The notes below the pieces were generated by a model. It had not been told where the DNA came from and searched no databases. It saw only the letters and a program-made list of their open reading frames with translations. A stretch of DNA of 64,000 nt from Paucilactobacillus oligofermentans DSM 15707 = LMG 22743. Its GTDB lineage: Bacteria > Bacillota > Bacilli > Lactobacillales > Lactobacillaceae. Positions 1 to 8,013 of the stretch are shown piece after piece. Every line of letters starts with the position of its first letter. Position 1 is the stretch's first letter. Location of the stretch: the NCBI RefSeq assembly GCF_001434315.1, contig NZ_AZFE01000030.1, forward strand, positions 62,001 to 126,000, written 5' to 3'. A program made the position numbers and the translations under genes.

Positions 1-61
1 CGTCTTTTAAAACTGGAACCTGAGAGTATCCTCCCACAATGTTTTCTACTTTTAAGGTCAT
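1..61 (-). CDS. ecsA: ABC transporter ATP-binding protein EcsA, N-terminal fragment
   Basis: Only the first 20 codons are inside the window (start codon at 59-61, minus strand). They read MTLKVENIVGGYSQVPVLKD, the typical opening of EcsA: strand, glycine-aromatic pair, then a short run before the Walker A region, which lies outside. A GAGGAA ribosome binding site sits just upstream. EcsA is the ATPase of the EcsAB exporter, linked in Firmicutes to secretion and to processing of membrane peptides. The divergent HIT gene next door is the usual neighbour of ecsA in Bacilli, which supports the call. The fragment is too short for any domain check. Confidence 0.75.
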   Translation of the reverse strand, partial: MTLKVENIVGGYSQVPVLKD

Positions 62-197
62 ACTAATTCCTCTATTTACCAAATTTCTAGATTTTCGTTC
101 ATTATAGCATATCCATAAAATGATGAAAAAGGTGCAGTTTCTCCAAATATTTTGTATACTAGGCTCAAACAAATAAGTATTGAAAGAAGGACTCAAA

Positions 198-626
198 ATG
201 GATGAAAATTGCATTTTTTGTAAAATTATTGCTGGCGAAATTCCAAGTTATACCGTTTATGAAGATGACGTCGTGAAAGCATTCCTCGATATTTCTCAAG
301 GTACACCAGGTCATACGCTTGTTATTCCAAAGAAACATGTTCCTGACATCTTTGCCTATGATGAAGAACTAGCTAGTGAGGTTTTTGCAAGAATTCCCAA
401 AATTGCACGAGCAGTCAAAGCCTCTAATCCTGATATCAAAGCCATGAACGTCGTGAATAATAATGGTGAACTGGCTTACCAATCAGTATTCCACTCTCAC
501 TTCCATTTAGTCCCTCGCTATAGTAATGAAGATGGCTTTAAAATGATCTTCCAAGACAACTCAAGTAAATACAACAACGATATCTATACAAAGATTCAAC
601 AATCAATTATTAATGAAATGGAGTAA
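198..626 (+). CDS. hit: HIT family nucleotide-binding hydrolase
   Basis: A 142-residue histidine-triad protein, the normal length for the family. The catalytic HxHxH signature is seen at residues 99-103 (HSHFH, followed by LVPR), and the N-terminal CIFC pair resembles the zinc-binding cysteines of Gram-positive HIT proteins. Members hydrolyse nucleotide phosphoramidates or dinucleoside polyphosphates in the cytoplasm; the physiological substrate here is unknown. The ATG at 198 is preferred over the TTG at 180 because GAAAGAAGG at 182-190 is well placed for it. It is divergent from ecsA and overlaps or abuts the next small gene, so the two are probably cotranscribed. Confidence 0.9.
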   Translation: MDENCIFCKIIAGEIPSYTVYEDDVVKAFLDISQGTPGHTLVIPKKHVPDIFAYDEELASEVFARIPKIARAVKASNPDIKAMNVVNNNGELAYQSVFHSHFHLVPRYSNEDGFKMIFQDNSSKYNNDIYTKIQQSIINEME

Positions 627-631
627 TGCTG

Positions 632-877
632 ATGAAAAATCTATTTAAACCATTTACAAACTTTATTACTGCAATTAAAGAACTTGTAACTGCATCAAAA
701 AATGTCTCAAAATCATTAACTAATCTCAATCAAGAATTAATAAATATGGAACCTGCCTTAAATGAAATTAATCATTCAGTTGAAGAATTTAATCATAAAA
801 ATGAAGTTCCTTTAAAACGAATCAATGATGCTCAAGCAAGAATTACCAAAGAAACCGAAAAATTTGATAATTTTTAA
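632..877 (+). CDS. small helical hypothetical protein downstream of HIT
   Basis: An 81-residue protein, mostly predicted helix, rich in Asn, Lys and Glu, with heptad-like spacing of Leu and Ile, so a short coiled coil is likely. It has no signal peptide and no clear membrane segment. The ATG at 632 is favoured because GGAG at 620-623 is 8 nt upstream; an ATG at 626 overlaps the stop of the HIT gene. Small proteins of this kind commonly follow the HIT gene in lactobacilli, but I do not recognise a named family or function. Confidence 0.65.
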   Translation: MKNLFKPFTNFITAIKELVTASKNVSKSLTNLNQELINMEPALNEINHSVEEFNHKNEVPLKRINDAQARITKETEKFDNF

Positions 878-938
878 TTGATTCTAATTTTTCTAAAATT
901 ATGAATAACCTATGAATTTTCTTTAAACATTTGTGCCG

Positions 939-968
939 ATACCACACAGAATTTAATGAGTGTGGTAT
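939..968. repeat. inverted repeat upstream of prsA
   Basis: ATACCACAC at 939-947 and its exact complement GTGTGGTAT at 960-968 form a 9-bp stem with a 12-nt loop. No T-run follows on the plus strand, so it is not a standard terminator of the HIT operon. It lies about 60 nt before the prsA start and could be an operator or a leader hairpin for prsA. This is inference only. Confidence 0.45.
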
Positions 969-1026
969 ATTGTCTAGGTGAGATTTTTTAGTATCACAAT
1001 ATAAAAGAAATGGATGTGTTTTCGAA

Positions 1027-1980
1027 ATGAAAAAATGGCTTGCAATTTTAGCGGGACTTGTAATTATGATTCCGCTTGCTGCCTGTGGGAACAAAGCTGT
1101 TGCCACAACTAGCGGGGGAAAAGTTACCGAAAGTGCGTATTATAGTAGCATGAAGAGTACTTCTAGTGGGAAACAAGTACTTCAACAAATGATTTTAAAC
1201 AAAGTTCTTGAAAAAGAATATGGCGACAAAGTTAAAAAATCAGCTGTTACTAAAGAATATAACGTTTATAAAGCTCAATATGGTTCATCATTCAGTAGCG
1301 TTCTTTCACAAAGTGGAATGACTGCTTCAAGTTTGAAAGAACAAATCCGTTCTAACCTACTTCTTAAAGAAGCCGTTAAGGATTATAGCAAGATTACACA
1401 AGCTCAAATCGACAAGCAATGGAAGAAATATGAACCTTCAGTTACGACTGCTCATATCTTAGTTGCTAGCGAAGACGATGCTAACGCTGTAATTGACAAG
1501 TTAAATGCAGCTTCTGCTGATAAGAAGTGGTCAACATTTAAGAAACTTGCTAAGAGCAAATCAACTGATACAACAACTGCAAGTACTGGTGGTAAATTAT
1601 CAGCCTTTGATAATACTGACACCACTCTTCAAAGTAAGTATCGTAAAGCCGCCTTCCAGTTGAAGACTGGTGAATATACTACTTCAGCTGTTAAAACTAG
1701 TGATGGTTATGAAATCATCTATATGATCAAACATCCTGCTAAGGGAACTAAGAAGTCAAACCTTAACAACTTGAAAGACCAAATTGTTACAGCTAACATG
1801 AGTAACAGTACTAAGTTACACAACGTTGTTTCTAAGGTCTTAAAGAAGGGTAATGTTTCTATCAAAGATAGCGATTTGAAGAGCATCCTTGATGATTACC
1901 TAACATCATCTTCTTCATCATCTAGTACAACAAGTACTACTACAAGTACTAGTGCATCAAGCAGTTCTGATAGTGAATAA
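1027..1980 (+). CDS. prsA: peptidyl-prolyl isomerase foldase lipoprotein PrsA
   Basis: A 317-residue extracytoplasmic foldase. The signal peptide ends in a lipobox (LAAC) with the lipidated Cys at residue 20, so the mature protein is anchored to the outer face of the membrane. The parvulin rotamase domain covers roughly residues 139-236 (opening TAHILVAS, closing in [10 protein letters not shown]), flanked by the usual helical chaperone arms. The C-terminus is an extended Ser/Thr tail from about residue 292, common in lactobacilli. PrsA assists folding of exported proteins after Sec translocation and supports penicillin-binding proteins. It sits in its usual place near ecsA and the HIT gene. 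The ribosome binding site is weak (GGATGTG). Confidence 0.95.
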   Translation: MKKWLAILAGLVIMIPLAACGNKAVATTSGGKVTESAYYSSMKSTSSGKQVLQQMILNKVLEKEYGDKVKKSAVTKEYNVYKAQYGSSFSSVLSQSGMTASSLKEQIRSNLLLKEAVKDYSKITQAQIDKQWKKYEPSVTTAHILVASEDDANAVIDKLNAASADKKWSTFKKLAKSKSTDTTTASTGGKLSAFDNTDTTLQSKYRKAAFQLKTGEYTTSAVKTSDGYEIIYMIKHPAKGTKKSNLNNLKDQIVTANMSNSTKLHNVVSKVLKKGNVSIKDSDLKSILDDYLTSSSSSSSTTSTTTSTSASSSSDSE

Positions 1981-1990
1981 TATGTAAATT

Positions 1991-2034
1991 AAAAAGAGTA
2001 GTTACGATAAATTAATATCGTGGCTACTCTTTTT
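1991..2034. terminator. bidirectional terminator between prsA and lpdD
   Basis: AAAAAGAGTAG at 1991-2001 pairs with CTACTCTTTTT at 2024-2034. The stem extends inward through TTACGAT and ATCGTGG with two G-U pairs. A-tract and T-tract on both sides let it serve prsA (plus) and lpdD (minus, stop codon at 2033-2035). Confidence 0.85.
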
Positions 2035-2428
2035 AGTTAGCAAAATGTTCTACTTGTTGTTTTCCTGGATTATCAATAATCCACTCTTTAACTTTTTGTG
2101 CTAACTTTTCGACCATTTCAAAGGCCGCCTGCATCTGAATTTTAGAAATATTATTAACATGCACCCCACTAACAATAAATACATTACCTTGAATTACCGG
2201 TTGAATTATTTTAATCATTTCATGAGTTAATACCGTTTCTTGATGTACATGACCTTTTCGGCTTGGCATTTGAATATCATAAAGTAAATTATTTTCATTA
2301 ACTCCAGTTACCACACCAAAATGTGGAACATCTCCACCAACTAATTGAATTAATATATCTTGTCCCTCACGTTCGAGTTTAGCCGTTATCTGATAATCTG
2401 ACTGCTTTTCACTAAAGATAATTTGCAT
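2033..2428 (-). CDS. lpdD: LpdD-type subunit of a UbiD-like decarboxylase (prenyl-flavin chaperone-like)
   Basis: A 131-residue protein resembling LpdD, the small third protein of lactobacillal gallate/protocatechuate decarboxylase systems. Family knowledge places LpdD-like proteins as accessory factors, described as prenylated-flavin chaperone-like, rather than catalysts. Visible features are a beta-rich core (VGGDVPHFGVVTG) and a C-terminal helix, with no membrane segment. It lies 7 nt downstream of lpdB, so the two are translated together; lpdC is just upstream beyond a hairpin. The B-D pair next to C is a compact version of the split arrangement known from L. plantarum. Confidence 0.8.
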   Translation of the reverse strand: MQIIFSEKQSDYQITAKLEREGQDILIQLVGGDVPHFGVVTGVNENNLLYDIQMPSRKGHVHQETVLTHEMIKIIQPVIQGNVFIVSGVHVNNISKIQMQAAFEMVEKLAQKVKEWIIDNPGKQQVEHFAN

Positions 2429-2435
2429 AATATCA

Positions 2436-3041
2436 TCACCTTTGTTGTGTTTGTCGTATTAATTTTTTTGCATTTACCATTCCATCCCAACGTAAGCTTT
2501 GATCATTTTTTATATGCAAATGGTCTAATAACTTCATCGTATTATGATTAACAATATCATTAATAGTTTGGGGATTATTATAAAAAGCAGGAATTGGTGG
2601 AATTACTTCTACACCCATTTTAGATAACTTTAACATGTTCTCCAAATGAATTTGATTAAAGGGAGATTCACGTGGAACCACAATCAATAGGCGGTTCTCT
2701 TTTAAGGTCACGTCAGCTGCACGACCAATTAGTGTATCTCCTAATCCAATAGCAATTGCAGCTAGCGATTTCATACTGGCTGGAACCACAACCATTCCAT
2801 CATGTTGAAATGATCCGCTAGCAATCTTGGCCCCCATATCCTGCTCATCATAAACATAATCAGCCAAATCCTTCACTTCTTTTAAAGAATATCCGGTTGA
2901 TTCAATTGCTAAATTTTCTTTTGCCCATTTACTCATAACTAAATGAGTTTCTACATCTGAATTACTATGTAGCGCTTGTAAAAGTGATATTCCATAAATT
3001 ATTCCAGATGCGCCTGTAATGCCGATCACAATTTTTTTCAT
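2436..3041 (-). CDS. lpdB: flavin prenyltransferase, UbiX/LpdB family
   Basis: A 201-residue UbiX-type enzyme that makes prenyl-FMN, the cofactor needed by UbiD-family decarboxylases. The N-terminus MKKIVIGITGASGIIYG contains the family's GASG flavin-binding loop, and the middle carries the MSKWAKENLAIE and VVPASMKSLAAIA blocks typical of UbiX. A conserved basic segment (ENRLLIVVPRESPF) follows at about residues 115-130. The ATG at 3041 is chosen because AGAAGGG is 9 nt upstream; the TTG at 3047 is too close. It is paired with lpdD and lpdC, implying that the prFMN is made for the neighbouring decarboxylase. Confidence 0.9.
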   Translation of the reverse strand: MKKIVIGITGASGIIYGISLLQALHSNSDVETHLVMSKWAKENLAIESTGYSLKEVKDLADYVYDEQDMGAKIASGSFQHDGMVVVPASMKSLAAIAIGLGDTLIGRAADVTLKENRLLIVVPRESPFNQIHLENMLKLSKMGVEVIPPIPAFYNNPQTINDIVNHNTMKLLDHLHIKNDQSLRWDGMVNAKKLIRQTQQR

Positions 3042-3062
3042 AGCCAATATCCCTTCTTTTAA

Positions 3063-3097
3063 AAAACTAACCTCATAAAAGATAAGAGGTTAGTTTT
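3063..3097. terminator. hairpin between lpdC and lpdB
   Basis: AAAACTAACCTC at 3063-3074 and GAGGTTAGTTTT at 3086-3097 form a perfect 12-bp stem. Read on the minus strand it ends in TTTT right after the lpdC stop. It could terminate lpdC or attenuate read-through into lpdB-lpdD, giving more catalytic subunit than accessory protein. Confidence 0.75.
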
Positions 3098-3118
3098 ATA
3101 TTTTTATAAAAACAGATT

Positions 3119-4594
3119 CTATTTTAAATAATCTTTCCAATTTGAAACTTCTTTAAATGGGGCACGTACAAATTTATCTTTCATATCATATGGAAATGTT
3201 CCATCAAGCACTAACTTAGAACTCATCCCACGCGTACGAATTCTAGCTGGATCATATTCAGGTAATTCTGATGGATCTAATGGATGATTACGTAATCCCT
3301 CTAGCACCATAATATCTTTATCCGCTTGAAAACGGGTATTAATCGTCCACATGACATCATTCATGTCAAAAATATCAACATCTTCATCAACTAAAATTAC
3401 AGTTTTTAATTCTTTAAATGCTGAAAATGCTAACAATGCGGCTTGTCGTTGAATTCCTTCATCATTAATATCGTCCTTATGAATCTGCATAATAGTCATT
3501 AACTTACCACCGCCAGCAGGTGCATTATAGACATTTTTAACCTTACCTGGAATTGCTTTGTCAACTAAGTTTAAAATTGAAGCTTCAGTTGGAATTCCCG
3601 CCATCGAAACGTGCTCTTCAGAAGGTCCAATCGTCGTCATAACAATGGGATTATCCTTTCGATGTGTCACCGCTTTTATTTTAACAACATTCACAGCTGG
3701 ATTAGCTTTACCATTATATCCTGGAAATTCTGGCATTGCATAACCAGAATTAGTATTAATATCTTCTTGCATTTTTGTATTTGGCAAGATTTCAGCTTCA
3801 ATAATCCATTCAGAGCGAGCTAAGCCTGTTTCTTTTACAACGATACCATCAACTAATTCTATTGGTTCCTCACGTAATGCCCCCGCAATGGATAACTCAT
3901 CATAGCCCAGTGGTGTCGTAGGTGGCTCAAATGTTGCCGCTAATGGAATAGCTGGATCCATTCCGATATTAATGGTAATGGGCATCGGCCGATTAATTGC
4001 TTCATACTGCTCTAAGAAATGGCCAATATGTCGTCCTCCTGGCATTATATACATTCCAATTGTATCTTTATCCTCTAAAACCATCCGATGAATAGTTACA
4101 TCGTGCATTGATTGATCTGGTGAAGAGCCCCGCACTAATCCCATCGTAATATATGGACCAGCATCATATGCAGTATTAGTTGGCGCAGCTAATAACTTAC
4201 GAATATCAAAATCGGCATCAGTCGCCAAATGAACAACTTCTTGTGCTGGCGCAGCATTTTTATCCACTTTAATTGGTACAACTGGATTCATAACCGCTTC
4301 ATTGAGCATATTACCTAATGTCTTATAATCATGATGAAGTATCATGCCTACACGCTTACGACTTGCTAACATACCAATTAAAACGCGCGACTTTCCAAAT
4401 CCTTTCACATTATTAAACATCATTGCTGGTCCTTCTTGTGTTGGACGTTTAACTGTCCCACCAGCACCAATATATCTGTAAACACCTGACAACTCAGCTT
4501 CTGGATCAATCGCTTTATCCGTTTCATGATACTGACCAGGAATTTGTTTTAATTCTTCAATAACTTTTCGTAAATCATATTTTTGTTTAGACAT
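3119..4594 (-). CDS. lpdC: UbiD-family decarboxylase, gallate/hydroxybenzoate type
   Basis: A 491-residue UbiD-family protein, matching the length of L. plantarum LpdC, the catalytic subunit that decarboxylates gallate and protocatechuate using prenyl-FMN. Typical UbiD blocks are seen: a central region with GMYIMPGGRHIGHFLEQY, AGALREEPIELVDGIVV, and a C-terminal segment with VDEDVDIFDMNDVMW. The last is the acidic stretch common to non-oxidative aromatic decarboxylases. The ATG at 4594 follows GGAGGAATTCGATT; the longer open frame to 4615 has no support. The substrate is inferred from the neighbours lpdB and lpdD; vanillate or 4-hydroxybenzoate decarboxylases are close alternatives. Confidence 0.88.
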   Translation of the reverse strand: MSKQKYDLRKVIEELKQIPGQYHETDKAIDPEAELSGVYRYIGAGGTVKRPTQEGPAMMFNNVKGFGKSRVLIGMLASRKRVGMILHHDYKTLGNMLNEAVMNPVVPIKVDKNAAPAQEVVHLATDADFDIRKLLAAPTNTAYDAGPYITMGLVRGSSPDQSMHDVTIHRMVLEDKDTIGMYIMPGGRHIGHFLEQYEAINRPMPITINIGMDPAIPLAATFEPPTTPLGYDELSIAGALREEPIELVDGIVVKETGLARSEWIIEAEILPNTKMQEDINTNSGYAMPEFPGYNGKANPAVNVVKIKAVTHRKDNPIVMTTIGPSEEHVSMAGIPTEASILNLVDKAIPGKVKNVYNAPAGGGKLMTIMQIHKDDINDEGIQRQAALLAFSAFKELKTVILVDEDVDIFDMNDVMWTINTRFQADKDIMVLEGLRNHPLDPSELPEYDPARIRTRGMSSKLVLDGTFPYDMKDKFVRAPFKEVSNWKDYLK

Positions 4595-4676
4595 AATCGA
4601 ATTCCTCCATCTCAATTTTCATTGATTAGTATCATACGAAATTACATCTCAAACAATTCAACATATTACCGTTAAT

Positions 4677-4691
4677 ATTCCATTTTGGAAT
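4677..4691. promoter_or_regulatory. LysR-type dyad upstream of lpdC
   Basis: ATTCCATTTTGGAAT is a perfect palindrome with a 3-nt centre and fits the T-N11-A pattern of LysR-type binding sites. It lies between the lysR stop and the lpdC start. A near-identical dyad is at 5643-5657. Confidence 0.6.
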
Positions 4692-4702
4692 TTGTCAGCT
4701 TA

Positions 4703-5584
4703 TCAAGCTTCATAAGTTTGTAAAAAATTCCAAAACTTATCTGTGGCAGTCCCCGTATTATCACCTTTTCGTCGGACAAAAGCTAATTTACTTGCTACTT
4801 TGGGAACTAATGGTACTTTAACTAACTCCGGATAATCTCTTAAATCAACAGTTTTATTCATCATAATCGAGATTCCCATCCCTTGATTAATAAATTTTAA
4901 AACTAAATCAATTCGTTTTCCTTCATAGATAACTTTGGGGGTAAATCCAACCGATTGAATTAATTTCATAATTGGTGCATATAAGTTTGTTTCCTTACTT
5001 AACATTAAAAAACTTTCATCTTTTAAATTTGAGATATTAATGTCTTTGAACTGTGCCAAATAATGGTTTTTTGGTACTACAACTACAAATTCATCGGTCT
5101 CACTGATGACCATTTCAAATTCGATTTTGTTAATATTAAAAGTTCGCATAAAAATAACGTCAGCTTCGACTCTCTTCAATGCTGGAATCAATTCATAACT
5201 TTCGGCTTCTGAAATATGTAAATTAACTTCTGGATACACTTGATGAAAGGCACTAATAAGTTCTAATGCCTTGTAATTAGATATCGATGGAATTGTCTTA
5301 ATCGTTAAATCTAGTGATTGATCATGTTGCTTTTTTATAATAGCTTCACGCATTTTAGTTTCTAAGTCAGTAATTTGACTTGCATATTTTAATAATAAAT
5401 TTCCATTTTCTGTAATTTTAATGGATCGATGTTGACGATCAAATAATACTACACCTAGTTCCTTTTCCAATGCGATAATTTGCTTTGAAATAGTCGCTTG
5501 GGTTGTAAAAAGTCGTTCGGCAGTTTCGGTATAACTAAGGGTTCCAGCTAAATCAACAAATGCTTTTAACTTTTGAATATCCAT
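4703..5584 (-). CDS. LysR-family regulator of the lpd cluster
   Basis: A 293-residue LysR-type transcriptional regulator. The winged helix-turn-helix is at residues 1-60 (LSYTETAERLFTTQATISKQI, then LEKELGVVLFDR), followed by a linker helix and a two-lobed effector domain ending near residue 290. It is encoded directly upstream of lpdC in the same direction and divergent from a DUF554 gene. Matching dyads sit on both sides of the gene (4677 and 5643), so I infer control of lpdC and of the divergent promoter. The effector is probably an aromatic acid such as gallate or protocatechuate, but nothing in the sequence proves this. Confidence 0.88.
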   Translation of the reverse strand: MDIQKLKAFVDLAGTLSYTETAERLFTTQATISKQIIALEKELGVVLFDRQHRSIKITENGNLLLKYASQITDLETKMREAIIKKQHDQSLDLTIKTIPSISNYKALELISAFHQVYPEVNLHISEAESYELIPALKRVEADVIFMRTFNINKIEFEMVISETDEFVVVVPKNHYLAQFKDINISNLKDESFLMLSKETNLYAPIMKLIQSVGFTPKVIYEGKRIDLVLKFINQGMGISIMMNKTVDLRDYPELVKVPLVPKVASKLAFVRRKGDNTGTATDKFWNFLQTYEA

Positions 5585-5642
5585 TTTAAACTTACTGCCT
5601 CCAATAATTGTTTGGCTTTAGCTAACTTTTATATCATATATT

Positions 5643-5657
5643 ATTCCAAATTAGAAT
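5643..5657. promoter_or_regulatory. LysR-type dyad in the lysR-DUF554 intergenic region
   Basis: ATTCCAAATTAGAAT has the same outer arms as the dyad upstream of lpdC (consensus ATTCCANNNTRGAAT). It lies between two divergent starts, where it could control both the regulator gene and the DUF554 gene. Confidence 0.6.
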
Positions 5658-5756
5658 ATATATCGACATAAAGTGAATTGTTTTAAACTTACTACTTTTG
5701 ATAAACTAAATCTCGTTATTAAAAATATATTTCGATAAACTTTAAGGAGGCTAATT

Positions 5757-6491
5757 ATGCCAACTGGTGTAATTATTAATTCACTTTCAATTTTATTTGG
5801 TGGTATTTTCGGTGCCCTTGGTGGAAAAATAATCTCTGCTAACTTTAAAACCCAAATCAATCTGATTTTTGGAATTTGTTCAATGGGAATGGGGATTTAT
5901 GCGATTGCACCTATGAAAAATATGGCGGCGGTAATTTTTGCAATAATTTTAGGTACTGCATTAGGGCTAACCATTCATCTTGGTAAACAAATTAACAAAG
6001 GTGCTCAATTAATGCAAGCTGGTATTTCTAGAGTTATTAAAAATAATAATTCTGAACTGTCAGAGACCGAGTTCACCTCAACATTGGTTACTGTTATCGT
6101 ATTATTTTGTGCGAGTGGAACTGGAATTTATGGCTCGCTTACTAATGGAATGACTGGGGATGCAACAATTTTAATTTCTAAATCAATTCTTGATTTCTTT
6201 ACGGCTGCTATCTTTGCTGCCAACTTAGGCTTTGTTGTCTCAAGTATTGCAATTCCCCAATTCATTTTATTTTTCATTCTATTCATACTGGCCCAATTTA
6301 TTTATCCACTTACCACACCAGATATGATCCTTGATTTCAAAGCGGCTGGCGGATTTTTAATGCTGGCTACAGGATTTAGAATGGCTAAAATTAAAATGTT
6401 TCCAATTGCGGATATGATTCCGGCAATGATTGTTGTTATGCCAATTAGTTGGGCTTGGACTAATTGGATAGCGCCATTGTTAATGAAATAA
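5757..6491 (+). CDS. DUF554 family membrane protein
   Basis: A 244-residue integral membrane protein with about seven hydrophobic segments and a glycine-rich start (INSLSILFGGIFGALGG), recognisable as DUF554 (YdfK/YqgA-like). No transport activity has been firmly assigned to the family. A strong AAGGAGG site precedes the ATG. It is divergent from the lpd regulator and shares a candidate operator region with it. Import of an aromatic acid or export of its product is a reasonable guess, yet it remains a guess. The terminator that once followed the gene was split by the IS element. Confidence 0.85.
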   Translation: MPTGVIINSLSILFGGIFGALGGKIISANFKTQINLIFGICSMGMGIYAIAPMKNMAAVIFAIILGTALGLTIHLGKQINKGAQLMQAGISRVIKNNNSELSETEFTSTLVTVIVLFCASGTGIYGSLTNGMTGDATILISKSILDFFTAAIFAANLGFVVSSIAIPQFILFFILFILAQFIYPLTTPDMILDFKAAGGFLMLATGFRMAKIKMFPIADMIPAMIVVMPISWAWTNWIAPLLMK

Positions 6492-6502
6492 AAAGCATCG
6501 TT
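6491..6502 (+). terminator. left half of an IS-split terminator
   Basis: AAAAGCATCGTT at 6491-6502 continues, on the other side of the IS element, as AGATAAAAATCTAACG and then ATGCTTTT. Joining the two flanks after removing one GTT copy restores a perfect 16-bp stem with an AAAA loop. The insertion therefore destroyed a bidirectional terminator between the DUF554 gene and the lipoprotein gene. Confidence 0.8.
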
Positions 6503-6532
6503 TGAAGTGAACCCCAAATATTGGACGAAACT

Positions 6533-7375
6533 TTAAGCGACTTTCTGGGTTGTAAAAATTCGATATTCAACCGGACTTTTATAACCCAGTTTTGTTTTAA
6601 TTCTAGAAAAATTGTAATCATTTATCCAAACCGATATTTGTGAAACTAACGTTTCATAGGTATCGGTTTCTTTTTGATAAAAAGCCTCAGCTTTCATAAT
6701 ATGAAAAAAGCTTTCCATTGTTGCATTATCTAAACAAGTTGCTTTGCGAGACATACTTTGAAAAATACGATGTTCTTTTAAAATATTAACCCAATCTTGA
6801 TGTTGATATTGATATTGAAATCCTTGATCTGAGTGGACCGTAGTCCGGTATTTTAAATCCTTAGGGATTTTCTTAACTGCTTGTTTTAAAACGGTTGTTG
6901 TAAATTGAACAGTTGGATGTTTACTAATTTGATGTCCTAGAATTTCACCTGAAAATAAATCATAAATACATGTAAAATAGGCACGCTCATCAATCGTTTT
7001 GCCTCCCCAACGGATCTCAGTAACGTCTGTCACTAATTTTTGATAAGGTCGATTTGTAAAGAATCGGCGGTTAATCAAATTCTTAGCAACGGTACCAACA
7101 GTACCCTTATATGAATTATACTTACGGGTACGTTTGTTAAATGCGGAAGAAAGTAACTGCATTTCACGCATTAAGATTAGCACTTTTTTGTGATTTACTA
7201 AGAAATTCATTCGGCGTAATTCACCAGTTACACGACGATAACCATATGCCGGATGTTTCTTTTTAATCATTTGAATTGATTGTTTAATAACTTGTTTATC
7301 ATTGTTGGATGAACCGTCTGGTTCATGACTAATAATGTATTCATAGGTACTCTTAGCCATACCGACGACTTGCAA
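6533..7375 (-). CDS. IS3-family transposase OrfB (DDE integrase domain)
   Basis: The catalytic half of the transposase, 280 residues from the first possible start. The HTH_21 region (HPAYGYRRVTGELRR) is at about residues 38-60. The rve-type DDE triad is visible as the Asp in VTDVTEI, the Asp in VHSDQGFQY and the Glu in ATMESFFHIMK. In this family OrfB is normally made as an OrfAB fusion by -1 frameshifting; the OrfB frame is open upstream as far as the slippery run, which supports that. The initiation codon given is therefore formal. Confidence 0.92.
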   Translation of the reverse strand: MQVVGMAKSTYEYIISHEPDGSSNNDKQVIKQSIQMIKKKHPAYGYRRVTGELRRMNFLVNHKKVLILMREMQLLSSAFNKRTRKYNSYKGTVGTVAKNLINRRFFTNRPYQKLVTDVTEIRWGGKTIDERAYFTCIYDLFSGEILGHQISKHPTVQFTTTVLKQAVKKIPKDLKYRTTVHSDQGFQYQYQHQDWVNILKEHRIFQSMSRKATCLDNATMESFFHIMKAEAFYQKETDTYETLVSQISVWINDYNFSRIKTKLGYKSPVEYRIFTTQKVA

Positions 7376-7401
7376 AATTTTAACTAATTTATGTTTAAGC
7401 C

Positions 7402-7920
7402 TTAGTTCCTTGATGATTTGTGCTTTTTGGCTTCTTCTTCCTGGACTAAGGCTCTTAATTTTTTTAAGTATTCATTCTCAATCTGTAGTAATTCATTTTC
7501 TTCTCTAAGCCGTTCTAATTCAGTTTGTTGCTTTTTCTTCGATTGTTTATCAGCTGACATAATTGTTTGCCGTACTTTGGAACGATATAAGGCATCAGCA
7601 CCTTCAATCTCCCACGTATGTTGCCATTGCCAAATAGTTCCGACATTTGAGATATTAAAATGAAGTGCAGTTTTCGGATAAGAAGCCTTATTCGTTTTCA
7701 TCCATTTTAAAACATTCAGCTTGAATGAACCATCAAAAGATTTCTTTGGAGATAGAATATCAAGGCCATTTAGGCCAAAGGCCTTATAACGTTGCACCCA
7801 AGAAGAAACCAAAGATTCACTTTTAATTCCATATTTCTTTGATAATAATTTGTAACCTGACGATGATGAAAGATATTCCTGAACAACTTTCACCTTTAAT
7901 GTTTTAGAATACTTGGTCAA
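7402..7920 (-). CDS. IS3-family transposase OrfA (DNA-binding subunit)
   Basis: A 172-residue protein with two helix-turn-helix segments (around residues 10-55 and 65-110) and a C-terminal leucine-zipper-like coiled coil (LERLREENELLQIENEYLKKL). Such OrfA proteins bind the terminal repeats. The start is a TTG just inside the right end, and its GGGGG ribosome binding site lies in the arm of an end hairpin (7928-7961). Near the 3' end the frame passes through AAAAAG, the probable -1 slip site that creates OrfAB. Confidence 0.88.
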   Translation of the reverse strand: MTKYSKTLKVKVVQEYLSSSSGYKLLSKKYGIKSESLVSSWVQRYKAFGLNGLDILSPKKSFDGSFKLNVLKWMKTNKASYPKTALHFNISNVGTIWQWQHTWEIEGADALYRSKVRQTIMSADKQSKKKQQTELERLREENELLQIENEYLKKLRALVQEEEAKKHKSSRN

Positions 7921-7927
7921 TATAAAA

Positions 7928-7961
7928 CCCCCGATATTGGATTTTGGTCCAATACCGGGGG
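7928..7961. repeat. hairpin inside the right end of the IS
   Basis: CCCCCGATATTGG at 7928-7940 pairs with CCAATACCGGGGG at 7949-7961, with one mismatch. In RNA entering from outside on the minus strand, the stem would be followed by TTTTATATT and would hide the orfA ribosome binding site. This is a plausible shield against read-through activation of transposase. Confidence 0.7.
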
Positions 7962-8013
7962 TTCACTTCAGTTAGATAAAAATCTAACGATGCTTTTTCA
8001 TTATGTATTGGTT

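Larger units (their letters stand above)
6503..7970 (-). mobile_element. IS3-family insertion sequence (IS150-like), 1468 bp
   Basis: The element is bounded by imperfect terminal repeats that begin TGAAGTGAACCCC on both ends and share 24 of 28 positions. It starts with TG, ends with CA, and is flanked by a 3-bp direct repeat GTT (6500-6502 and 7971-7973). It carries orfA and orfB in a -1 relation with an AAAAAG slippery run at 7423-7428, as expected for IS3-family elements. Both frames are intact, so the copy may be active. Confidence 0.92.

Noticed and set aside
843-1106. Minus-strand open frame of 87 codons over the prsA start
   Set aside because: It is antisense to the prsA signal peptide and upstream region, has no ribosome binding site, and its protein has no family resemblance.
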